A stretch of 64,000 nucleotides of DNA, from NCBI RefSeq assembly GCF_004564135.1, contig NZ_CP038255.1, positions 2,033,501-2,097,500 of the forward strand. Direction: 5' to 3'. Source of the stretch: Terasakiella sp. SH-1. GTDB lineage: Bacteria; Pseudomonadota; Alphaproteobacteria; Rhodospirillales; Terasakiellaceae. Numbering within the stretch: the first letter of the stretch is position 1; the number at the start of each line of letters is the position of its first letter. The translations under genes were made by a program, and so were the position numbers. The notes beneath the pieces were generated by a model. That model worked only from the letters and a program-made list of their open reading frames with translations, searched no databases and was not told the DNA's origin. Positions 46,280 to 53,261 of this stretch are shown here, piece by piece.

Positions 46280-47041
46280 TTAATGCTCATACTTCTTGAT
46301 GATTTCAGCGATGACACCTTCCGTGCGCAATATATCCAGCGCGGATTGCCATTGATGTATGATTTTGTCGTCTGTCTCTTTATTCGCAGCGATATAAAGG
46401 TGGCCCGACATGATTTTAACATTGGGAATGACTTCGATCTGATCGGACACCCCCATTTTCTTGGCGCTATATGTTCCGGCGTAATAAACTGTCGGCCAAA
46501 CATCGACCCTCTTTTTCAGCAAGCGCCTCAAATTTTTCTCATCTGCTCCACTTTGCATCACATCCAGATTGGTAAATCCCAGATTGACGAGAATTTCATG
46601 GGTTGCGACATTTTTTGTCACCCCTATTTTTTCTAATTTCTTCGCATCTTCCATGGAAGAAAGGGTGATATTGCTACCAGCCCGCTTAAAAAAAACCATC
46701 TCAAGGAATGCAAGGGGACCAATCCATTTATATTTATTTTCACGCTCTGGTGTACGTGCTGTTGAGAACAAAAGACTATTCTTTTTCTTTGCGAGTAATT
46801 TAAGCGCACGGTTCCATGGTAAGACCTTAATGGCATCTGTATTTCCGATCCTCTCTTGAATCGCCTGCACAATTTCATAGGAAATACCTTGGATTTGCTT
46901 GTGTCCCGACGTATCCGTTTCATAAAACTGATAAGGTGCAAATTCTTCTGTCATCAGCACCAAAGGCTCTTTAGCCTGCGCAGAAGTCACAAGAAGAAAC
47001 GTGAATAGTGAAAAAACAAAAGCTCTCATCGCAGCCTCCAA
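46280..47041 (-). CDS. Periplasmic solute-binding protein (SBP_bac_3 family)
   Basis: Secreted binding protein of 253 residues with a signal peptide (MRAFVFSLFTFLLVTSAQAK, allowing for a start at either the first or the fifth codon). Family 3 fold: VLMTEEFAPYQFYETDTSGH, GISYEIVQAIQERIGNTDAI and VLPWNRALKLLAKKKNSLLF. This subgroup is related to amino-acid binding proteins and to orphan sensors without an ABC permease. No transporter genes are nearby. It lies 36 bases upstream of the giant phosphatase gene, whose own periplasmic part has three related domains, so it may act as an accessory ligand carrier or be the source of the duplicated domains. Confidence 0.85.
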   Translation of the reverse strand: MEAAMRAFVFSLFTFLLVTSAQAKEPLVLMTEEFAPYQFYETDTSGHKQIQGISYEIVQAIQERIGNTDAIKVLPWNRALKLLAKKKNSLLFSTARTPERENKYKWIGPLAFLEMVFFKRAGSNITLSSMEDAKKLEKIGVTKNVATHEILVNLGFTNLDVMQSGADEKNLRRLLKKRVDVWPTVYYAGTYSAKKMGVSDQIEVIPNVKIMSGHLYIAANKETDDKIIHQWQSALDILRTEGVIAEIIKKYEH

Positions 47042-47177
47042 TCAAAACTTTACACAAACAGATAGTGCTGGCAACTTAATAAGTCTATTGATATGTGTAA
47101 TGAAAAAACGTTATGATATTATCCAATAGGATGAAATAAACGATCCATTGTTCTTCATGTAATGGAGGTCGCAATAT

Positions 47178-47732
47178 ATGCTAGCTGAAGAAATGTATAA
47201 ATTTCGAGATGTGCTTGCTGACAAGGGAATCATCTTTTGTTACAGCGGGTATATGACTGAAGACGTTTTAAGCGGTATAGGCCAAGCTATCCGGATGAAG
47301 ATGGAACTGGAAGATGCTGATAAAAAAATCGCGCGCAGTGTTTTCTCTCTTTTTGTAGAGCAAGTTCAAAATGTCATCCGCTATTCCGCAGAAAAAGAAG
47401 AATTTATTTCAGGCGATATTCAAAAAGAGCTGCGATACGGTGTTTTAACCGTTGGTCAAAAAAATGGAAGTTTCTTCGTTTCTTGTTCAAACCTGATTGA
47501 AGATAGAGACGTCATTCGACTGGGTAAAAACCTTAAACATATTCAGCAGCTTGACTCTAATGGGTTGAAAAAACTCTACAAAGACACACTTAGAGGTGAT
47601 GCCCCTGAGGGCAGCAAGGGCGCTGGTGTCGGTTTTATCGACATTGCCAGACGCGCTAAAAAGGGCTTTGAGTTTGACTTCATGCCTGTTGAGAACGACC
47701 GCAGCTATTTCTGCATCAAAGCCTACGTCTAA
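47178..47732 (+). CDS. siaB: SiaB-family protein kinase (DUF6272)
   Basis: Kinase of 184 residues that, in Pseudomonas aeruginosa, phosphorylates SiaC and opposes the phosphatase SiaA. The N-terminus KFRDVLADKGIIFCYSGYMT is typical. A GHKL-like N-box is seen in RSVFSLFVEQVQNVIRYSAE, and a glycine-rich lid in GAGVGFIDIARRAKKGFEF. GGAGG lies 9-13 bases upstream of the ATG. It is divergent from the solute-binding protein and phosphatase genes and 15 bases upstream of siaC. The arrangement, phosphatase on one side and kinase, phosphoprotein and cyclase on the other, argues for one signalling unit. Confidence 0.87.
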   Translation: MLAEEMYKFRDVLADKGIIFCYSGYMTEDVLSGIGQAIRMKMELEDADKKIARSVFSLFVEQVQNVIRYSAEKEEFISGDIQKELRYGVLTVGQKNGSFFVSCSNLIEDRDVIRLGKNLKHIQQLDSNGLKKLYKDTLRGDAPEGSKGAGVGFIDIARRAKKGFEFDFMPVENDRSYFCIKAYV

Positions 47733-47747
47733 TAAGAGAGTATAAAA

Positions 47748-48137
47748 ATGGACAACATTCAAATAGAAGCCACAGAACGCTCGCCAGAGATTAATTTTAA
47801 TTTTTCAGAAAACAACTTCTCAATCAAAGGGGAATCTTATCCCGAAGATGTAAATGAGTTTTTTGGCCCTATCATTGGGAAACTTGAAAACCATGTTCAA
47901 GAGCTGGAAGGCGGCAACATCAATTTCACCTTTGAATTGATTTACTTCAACAGTTCAACAGCGAAAATCCTGATGGGGTTATTTGACTTGTTAGATGAAG
48001 GCGCTGAAAAGGGAAACAATATTGCCATCAAATGGCTATTTGAAGAAGACGATGAGAACATGGAAGAATTAGGCGAAGAATATGGGGAAGACCTCGAACA
48101 TGCTCAATTTGAACTTGTAGAAATAGCTGTGGAGTAA
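47748..48137 (+). CDS. siaC: SiaC-family regulatory phosphoprotein (DUF1987)
   Basis: Switch protein of 129 residues, toggled by the SiaB-type kinase and SiaA-type phosphatase. It aligns well with P. aeruginosa SiaC: PEINFNFSENNFSIKGESYP and ELIYFNSSTAKILMGLFDLL. The phosphorylated Thr68 of SiaC (in YLNTSS) corresponds to Ser69 here (YFNSST), still phosphorylatable. The C-terminus is acidic. In Pseudomonas, unphosphorylated SiaC binds and activates the diguanylate cyclase SiaD. Here the gene is followed after 2 bases by a class III nucleotide cyclase, the likely target. Confidence 0.88.
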   Translation: MDNIQIEATERSPEINFNFSENNFSIKGESYPEDVNEFFGPIIGKLENHVQELEGGNINFTFELIYFNSSTAKILMGLFDLLDEGAEKGNNIAIKWLFEEDDENMEELGEEYGEDLEHAQFELVEIAVE

Positions 48138-48139
48138 AC

Positions 48140-49168
48140 ATGTCTTTCGAAATTTTTAAGAAAGAAAAAACGGTTATCGAACGTGCCAAAGAAGGACTGA
48201 ATAACGGCAAAATTCCTTCTGGTGCACATAAAGAGTTCGAACAACTTCTTAAAGATTACGAAAAGCTCTTTAAATCCACAAAACGCCTGGTTCGCCTAAG
48301 TGATCGCAACGAAGCAGAACTCAACAAGCTTGCCCATAGCTTGGATGAAAAAAACAAAATGCTGGAGGGGCTTTCAGAAAGTCTCTCTAAATATCTGTCA
48401 CCGCAGATTTATGACTCTATTTTCTCCGGCGATACAGAAGTCCGTCTGGAAACACAACGCAAAAAACTTACGGTTTTTTTCAGTGACTTAAAAGATTTCA
48501 CTGCAACCAGCGAAAACTTACAGCCCGAAGACCTGAATTACCTGTTAAACAAATACTTCACCGCCATGACAACCATTGCCCTTAAGCATGGGGCAACAAT
48601 TGATAAATTCATTGGCGATGCCATGTTGATGTTTTTTGGCGATCCACAAAGCAATGGCGTTGTTGAAGACGCCAAAGCCTGTGTGCGGATGGCTATTGAA
48701 ATGCAGCAAAAAATGGAAGACCTCAAAGATATGTGGCTCCACAAAGGTTTTGCCCAACCGTTTCGCATGCGTGTGGGGATTAACACAGGCTATTGTAACG
48801 TGGGTAATTTTGGCAGTGACCATCGCATGGATTATACAATCATTGGCGGTGAAGTAAACTTGGCAGCGCGTCTGGAACAATCCAGTGATACGGATGGGAT
48901 ACTACTGTCTGCTGAAACATACGCGCTGGTCAAAGATATTGTCGACGGCGAAGAACGTGAACCGATTCAGGTCAAAGGCATTGCCCGAGATGTGCGCACC
49001 TATGCCGTTAAAGGCATATACGATGACATTGAAGGTCAACGCAAATTCATTCATAAAGAGCGCCCAGGACTGACCTGCCTTCTCGATATTGAGAAAATTC
49101 CAAATGATCAAAAAGACGAAGTCGTAAGTGAACTAGAAGCCCTTATTGCCTGCGTGAAAAATAGGTAA
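48140..49168 (+). CDS. Class III adenylate cyclase with N-terminal coiled coil
   Basis: Soluble cyclase of 342 residues expected to make cAMP. Residues 1-105 form a helical stalk (KDYEKLFKSTKRLVRLSDRN, then EAELNKLAHSLDEKNKML) ending in the usual LSKYLSPQIYDSIF. The catalytic domain has metal-binding Asp116 (FFSDLKDF) and Asp160 (KFIGDAMLMFF). Purine selectivity residues are Lys156 and Thr233 (DYTIIGG), as in class IIIb adenylate cyclases. Transition-state residues Asn240 and Arg244 (EVNLAARLE) are also present. It follows siaC by 2 bases. The stalk is where SiaC would be expected to dock, by analogy with SiaD. No membrane segment is present. Confidence 0.9.
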   Translation: MSFEIFKKEKTVIERAKEGLNNGKIPSGAHKEFEQLLKDYEKLFKSTKRLVRLSDRNEAELNKLAHSLDEKNKMLEGLSESLSKYLSPQIYDSIFSGDTEVRLETQRKKLTVFFSDLKDFTATSENLQPEDLNYLLNKYFTAMTTIALKHGATIDKFIGDAMLMFFGDPQSNGVVEDAKACVRMAIEMQQKMEDLKDMWLHKGFAQPFRMRVGINTGYCNVGNFGSDHRMDYTIIGGEVNLAARLEQSSDTDGILLSAETYALVKDIVDGEEREPIQVKGIARDVRTYAVKGIYDDIEGQRKFIHKERPGLTCLLDIEKIPNDQKDEVVSELEALIACVKNR

Positions 49169-49413
49169 TGGGTTTTCGGCTTGTACTGAAAATTAGAGTG
49201 TGTCTCCTGAGTTAATTTTGCTAAACACCTAATAAGCATAAAGCCCAGTTGCAGATTGCAAGGACTATTGCACGGACTTTGGCAGCGGGTTTGGAATAAT
49301 TATTCACTCTTTGTTCTTTTTTCCTTGCGCATATATTTCGATGAGTTAAATCAATAATCAGTCAACAGGAAAAGTGTGTCTAAAGGCAATCGGTTGACCA
49401 GTCAGGATAACCT
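49169..49413. other. AT-rich gap with a decayed reading frame
   Basis: The gap between the cyclase gene and the terminator at 49414 holds no intact gene. On the minus strand a 45-codon frame (about 49221-49358) ends YSKPAAKVRAIVLAICNWAL and a few more residues before a stop. It has the look of a transposase or similar C-terminus but could not be placed in a family. No terminal inverted repeats or target duplications were found. It marks the left edge of the AT-rich patch that extends to about 51300. Confidence 0.3.
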
Positions 49414-49460
49414 AAAGCGGCCCTTTCTCTTTTTATATTAGAGAAAGAGCCGCTTTTTTT
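49414..49460 (+). terminator. Rho-independent terminator immediately upstream of the phage-like gene
   Basis: AAAGCGGCCCTTTCTCT (49414-49430) pairs with AGAGAAAGAGCCGCTTT (49440-49456), 17 positions with one mismatch, followed by a run of T. It ends only 25 bases before the start of the gene at 49486, so it either ends the cyclase operon transcript or a leader transcript, or acts as an attenuator for that gene. Confidence 0.88.
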
Positions 49461-49485
49461 ATGAATATAAAATGGAGTAAAAGAA

Positions 49486-50034
49486 ATGAAATCTTTTGGA
49501 ACAACACCGGGCGAGAAACGCTTGCGCAACCTAATGGAAGACCCGCGTTATTGGAAACAAAGAGATCCGGAATATGTGGCAATGATTCAGCAAGGGTTTG
49601 AAGTTTTGGCAAGACAACCATCACAAGAAGCACTTGCTGCTGAGGGTATGGTTGCAAACGAAATGGGGATCAATGGTCAACACCATGCCCAAGATAGCAT
49701 GGTCGCCCATGTCACGCCGGGTGAAGTTGTTATTCCGTTGAGCGCACAAACACCTGAATTGATGAAGTATTTATCTCAAATGCTTGGGGACGATCTGTTG
49801 AAGTATACGGTTGGCTCAGGTCATGAGCAGGAAAACCCGACAAGTGGGCTACCTGCTTTTGCGGGTGAGACACTAATTTGCGATCAATGTGGTCCTTTGC
49901 ATCCCATGGCATATGAGATTTCAGAAGATGGTACTCAGGCCACCAATGTGAGGAATGGTGAAATAATTTTTTGTAAAAAATATGATGATGGAAATTGTTA
50001 TTGGGTAGATCGTAAAGGAAACATAAAAGGGTAA
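49486..50034 (+). CDS. Small protein with phage-type DPRYW and TPGEVVIP motifs
   Basis: Unnamed 182-residue protein. The N-terminal segment LRNLMEDPRYWKQRDPEYVA followed by MIQQGFEVL resembles a conserved motif of small phage proteins encoded near head and tail genes. DSMVAHVTPGEVVIPLSAQT resembles a segment found in tail-associated proteins. The C-terminal third has paired cysteines (CDQCGPLHPMAYEIS and later CKKYDDGNC) that could bind a metal. No other phage genes are near, so it is a stranded or domesticated fragment. GGAG precedes the ATG; a strong terminator sits just upstream. Base composition is more AT-rich than the flanking genes. Confidence 0.55.
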   Translation: MKSFGTTPGEKRLRNLMEDPRYWKQRDPEYVAMIQQGFEVLARQPSQEALAAEGMVANEMGINGQHHAQDSMVAHVTPGEVVIPLSAQTPELMKYLSQMLGDDLLKYTVGSGHEQENPTSGLPAFAGETLICDQCGPLHPMAYEISEDGTQATNVRNGEIIFCKKYDDGNCYWVDRKGNIKG

Positions 50035-50042
50035 GTTGTATA

Positions 50043-50078
50043 TTTACGAGCAGAGTAATTTTATGCCCTGCTCGTAAA
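50043..50078. other. Perfect 11-base inverted repeat after the phage-like gene
   Basis: TTTACGAGCAG (50043-50053) and CTGCTCGTAAA (50068-50078) form a perfect stem with a 14-base loop between the phage-like gene and the Sel1-repeat gene. It is followed by A residues on the plus strand and has no T tract in either direction, so it is not a canonical terminator. Confidence 0.5.
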
Positions 50079-50137
50079 AAAACTCTCTCTTCTATCCATA
50101 GGCTAGAACAGTGATTGTTAAAAAGGAGAAATGAGTA

Positions 50138-51292
50138 ATGAATAAATCTGTAATTTTTTTTATGATTATTAGTTTTCTGTTCTTTTCATTCTCCTCAACC
50201 GCGAAAGAGCCAGATTATGCATCTGGTATTTTAAAGCGGATTTATAAGCCTATAAATAAGAACCTATCGATTGAAGAGTATGAGCGTAAAGCTGTAGAAG
50301 AAGAGAATGCTCTTCTTATGCTTAGTTTAATGGAAGATTATGAAGCTGGATTTAGTGTTCAGCGCAGCCGTGAAAAGGCATTGTATTGGCTGAAGAAAGC
50401 AGTTTCATTAAATAATTTAACAGCATTGTATATTTTAGATGGGGTGGAGCGAATAGGTGGTTCTCCTTCTTTTTTCGATATACCCAATTGGTTCGATCTT
50501 TATGAAAAAGCTGCCTATGAGGGGGACATTGAAGCGGCCTTTCGACGCTGCATATTTGGTCAAACAAAATCAACGGCAGGTCATATTCTAAGGTTTTGTA
50601 ATGAGTTTTCACAAAAGGGGCATGGAGGGCTTTCTCACTATTTGGGCCAGATTTATGAATACTCTCAGTTCCTTAAATCTGATGAATTTGAAAGTCGGAT
50701 TTTTTATCCCTTTATTTATGATTTTTCTTTGAAAGCCCCAACAGATATCCCAAGAGCTATTCAATATTACCAACGCGGTGCAAAAGAAGGACATAAGCAT
50801 GCTCAAGCCGATTTTGCTTATTGGTTATATGTTGGTCGCGCCCCTCTTGAAGCAGACCCAAAGCAAGCTCAAGTTTTCGCGCAACTCAGCACAGATCAAG
50901 GTTCAATTCATGGCCAAACCCATTTGGGGCTAATTTTGTATAAAGAAAATCAAAAACAAAAAGCGGTGAAACTTTTAAAAGAAGCAGCCTATGAAGGGAA
51001 TGGGACTGCTGCCTGTGGATTATCTTCGATCTATTTGTTTGACAATGAATTAAATGACGATGTGGAAGCTATAAAGTGGATTCATCTGGCATTCTGGAAC
51101 CGCGATAAACTTGATATTTTATACCGTAAACCTATTGGGCTTGTCTATACGTGCCCTAAATTGAAAGAAATTTTTGAATTATGGGCGAGTGCAAATGATA
51201 TGTTAGAAGGTAAAATGCGCGCAATTCGCTGGTTGAAGGATTTGCCAGAAGATAAAAAATTAAGACACGAAGCTGGTAAATTTGTTTGGTGA
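50138..51292 (+). CDS. Secreted Sel1-repeat (TPR-like) protein
   Basis: Protein of 384 residues with a signal peptide (MNKSVIFFMIISFLFFSFSS, cleavage near TAK) followed by Sel1-like helical repeats. Examples are GFSVQRSREKALYWLKKAVS, PTDIPRAIQYYQRGAKEGHK, PKQAQVFAQLSTDQGSIHGQ and NELNDDVEAIKWIHLAFWNR. Such repeats bind other proteins and are common in periplasmic or exported regulators and effectors. AAAAAGGAG precedes the start. The gene is conspicuously AT-rich with many TTT and AAA codons compared with its neighbours, a sign of recent acquisition. Function unknown. Confidence 0.75.
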   Translation: MNKSVIFFMIISFLFFSFSSTAKEPDYASGILKRIYKPINKNLSIEEYERKAVEEENALLMLSLMEDYEAGFSVQRSREKALYWLKKAVSLNNLTALYILDGVERIGGSPSFFDIPNWFDLYEKAAYEGDIEAAFRRCIFGQTKSTAGHILRFCNEFSQKGHGGLSHYLGQIYEYSQFLKSDEFESRIFYPFIYDFSLKAPTDIPRAIQYYQRGAKEGHKHAQADFAYWLYVGRAPLEADPKQAQVFAQLSTDQGSIHGQTHLGLILYKENQKQKAVKLLKEAAYEGNGTAACGLSSIYLFDNELNDDVEAIKWIHLAFWNRDKLDILYRKPIGLVYTCPKLKEIFELWASANDMLEGKMRAIRWLKDLPEDKKLRHEAGKFVW

Positions 51293-51333
51293 TTTGAACA
51301 AAAATTCAGCTATACATTACAAAAACCCATCTA

Positions 51334-51367
51334 GGGTAAATTCCCTTGGGTAAATTCCCTTGGGTAA
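51334..51367. repeat. 14-base tandem repeat upstream of the bacteriohemerythrin gene
   Basis: GGGTAAATTCCCTT occurs twice head to tail (51334-51347, 51348-51361) followed by a partial third copy GGGTAA. Each unit contains GGG-N6-CCC and is nearly palindromic. It lies about 85-115 bases before the hemerythrin start, so it may be a repeated regulator-binding site or simply slippage. Confidence 0.6.
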
Positions 51368-51450
51368 TTGACCGGATTTTACCGATAGATTTCTGGTGAT
51401 ACCATTCTTCTCAACCATAAAGAACAAAATTCATAAATGGGAGAGATAAA

Positions 51451-51858
51451 ATGAGGACTGACTTCACCTGGAATCAAGACGAACATAGCACCGGACATCC
51501 CCTACTGGATTGCAAAAACAAACGCATGATTGAGCTGATCAATCAACTGCATATTTTAGGTCGAGAAGATATTGATAATGATGTCGTTTTGACCATTCTT
51601 GGCGAACTGGTTGAATTTGCAGACGATCATCTTCTTGAAGAAACCTTGCTATCTGCTCACAACACCAGCGGGTTGGACCACCATAAACACAGCCATACTC
51701 TCTACCTTGAAGAGCTGTGCCATATTTGCGATATCTATGAAAAAGAAGGCACGAGCGTTTTTGAAAGAATTATCGTCTTTCTAGAAAACTGGTGGATGAA
51801 TCATATCTTAAAAGAAGATGTTACCCACAAGCAGTTTTTAAGACCTGCGTTGGCTTAA
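51451..51858 (+). CDS. Bacteriohemerythrin-like protein with one iron ligand replaced
   Basis: Four-helix diiron protein of 135 residues related to bacteriohemerythrins, which bind O2 for delivery or sensing. Compared with the Methylococcus protein, most ligands are present: His60 and Glu64 (DHLLEETLL), His78 and His82 (HHKHSH), His118 and Asp123 (WWMNHILKEDV). The first-helix ligand His22 aligns with Asn23 (LLDCKNKRMIELINQLH, codon AAC at 51517). The iron site would lose one His or be altered. It converges with the regulator-like gene at 51855, overlapping by 4 bases. GGGAGAG precedes the ATG. Confidence 0.85.
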   Translation: MRTDFTWNQDEHSTGHPLLDCKNKRMIELINQLHILGREDIDNDVVLTILGELVEFADDHLLEETLLSAHNTSGLDHHKHSHTLYLEELCHICDIYEKEGTSVFERIIVFLENWWMNHILKEDVTHKQFLRPALA

Positions 51859-52898
51859 GACGACTTGGCAAAACGTTTGGCTAATTCTTCTTGGGAAGAC
51901 ACAGATTGAACAGCTGTCTGGCTTTCAGGTAACTTGGCATCCATTTTTTGAAGTTGTCGGACCTTGTTTTCCGCCTGACAGGCTGGTTTTTCCTGACTTT
52001 TTTCTTCAGAAACAGGCTTCTTGGGCTGCACCACTTTGGGAGGAAAGATAATTTCCTGAACCGTCTGGTTTAATTTTTCGAGTTGAACCAAACTTTCAAC
52101 GGACAGCACCAGTTTGCCAAGCTTTACTTGCATGATCATGTCCAGAATATCTGAACAGGGGCGTGCAGCATGGCCAAAATCTGATAAGCCCAGTTTGGAT
52201 TTGAGACTGACGACGACCCTTTCCAGTTTGGCAAGCATGTCTGGCACTTCGTCCTGCTTATTATTATGCAGAAGTAGAGCGACATGCCCTGTCAGAAACT
52301 CTTGTTCGGTCGCATAGCGTTCAATGAATTGGTCATTGATCATTTTCTTCGTTTTTTCAATCTGATGCCTGACCTGAAAGGACGTCACCTTTACACCACC
52401 TTGTTCCAGTGGATTGGGGACCATAAACGTGCCAATTTGTTGTGCGCCAGAGTTACGTTTATCCTTGCGCCGGTCTGGGCCGAAATAGGTTTCTGTTACC
52501 AGAAACTGTTTACGGTGATGCGCCAGCATGTGCAGGTGCTTGTCCAAATTAAAGCCGCTCACAGGTTTCACCAAGATATCATCGACCCCAGCATTGACCA
52601 GCGCCCGGACCACTTCACTCTCAGCCTTAGCAATCAAGGCAATAATAACCATGAAGGGGTTTTTACCAATCCGGCCATGACGAATACCCTCAACAAGGTC
52701 ACATAAAGACCCACCTTCAATATTATTGTCACAAATCAACAAATCCGCATTATGACTTTTGATACAGTCTTCAACGGCATCAATCGTCGAGGCATATTGT
52801 ATCCCATGAAACCCTTTATGTCTTAGCATCGAAACCAATGCATGACGGGTTGAGATATTGCCTTCCCCCAAAATCAAACGGACTGAACTTACATCCAT
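51855..52898 (-). CDS. Receiver-domain protein with long helical C-terminus
   Basis: About 347 residues. The N-terminal receiver domain (1-125) has Asp in ADLLICDNNIEGG and Lys in ILVKPVSG, but the first acidic pair is reduced (ILGEGN), so phosphorylation chemistry may be altered. After YFGPDRRKDKRN, a linker motif common in alphaproteobacterial regulators, come about 120 residues of helix without a known output domain. A Lys/Glu/Gln-rich tail follows. The ATG at 52898 (MDVSSVRLILGEG) fits the domain; an upstream ATG at 52922 is also open. It may work with the hemerythrin-like protein or the nearby single receiver and hybrid kinase. Confidence 0.75.
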   Translation of the reverse strand: MDVSSVRLILGEGNISTRHALVSMLRHKGFHGIQYASTIDAVEDCIKSHNADLLICDNNIEGGSLCDLVEGIRHGRIGKNPFMVIIALIAKAESEVVRALVNAGVDDILVKPVSGFNLDKHLHMLAHHRKQFLVTETYFGPDRRKDKRNSGAQQIGTFMVPNPLEQGGVKVTSFQVRHQIEKTKKMINDQFIERYATEQEFLTGHVALLLHNNKQDEVPDMLAKLERVVVSLKSKLGLSDFGHAARPCSDILDMIMQVKLGKLVLSVESLVQLEKLNQTVQEIIFPPKVVQPKKPVSEEKSQEKPACQAENKVRQLQKMDAKLPESQTAVQSVSSQEELAKRFAKSS

Positions 52899-52982
52899 AA
52901 AATCACACCACGACAATAGCAAAACTTACTACATAGGTGTAATACGTCCGTAACAAACGTGATATTCCCATTTGGTAACTAA

Positions 52983-53248
52983 GAGCCAGACCCAAAAGTA
53001 TTTGTTGCTTTTCATAGCCTTATGTTTGTTCGTCAGTAGAAAAGATTTGTGCGGTGATGCTGGAGGCATCATAAGCAAATCTTGACGCCCTGACGGGCGA
53101 ACATAAGGCTACCCTTTGGGTCAACGCCTCAAGGGCAACTGTCGCGTCAACACGTTTAACCGATGCCCCGCATCGCTTTACACGTATTTCCTAACTTTTG
53201 CCCTTGAGTAAGTTGATGAAAAACAACAAATACTTTCGGGTCAGGCTC
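52983..53248. repeat. Multi-arm palindromic element (three-way junction fold)
   Basis: A 266-base non-coding element fills most of the 339-base gap between two receiver genes. The outer stem is 52983-53007 with 53224-53248 (25 positions, 2 mismatches). Inside it, arm 1 is 53016-53036 with 53090-53110 (21 positions; the three departures are G-T pairs), extended by 53042-53049/53076-53083 and 53055-53060/53066-53071. Arm 2 is about 53121-53138 with 53198-53216, capped by CGATGC/GCATCG at 53161. The G-T pairs would be wobble pairs in RNA. It could be a structured RNA or a MITE-like palindromic insertion; no target duplication was seen. Confidence 0.65.
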
Positions 53249-53261
53249 CAAGAGCCTGAGC

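Noticed and set aside
49221-49358. Minus-strand 45-codon frame resembling a transposase C-terminus
   Set aside because: Too short, no family could be assigned, no terminal repeats or target duplication; kept only as a note in the gap entry.
50043-50078. Inverted repeat as a terminator for the phage-like gene
   Set aside because: No T tract on either strand after the stem; listed only as an inverted repeat.
52983-53248. CRISPR array or integron attC site
   Set aside because: Structure is nested palindromes, not spaced direct repeats, and the conserved attC core sequences were not seen; no integrase or cas genes nearby.
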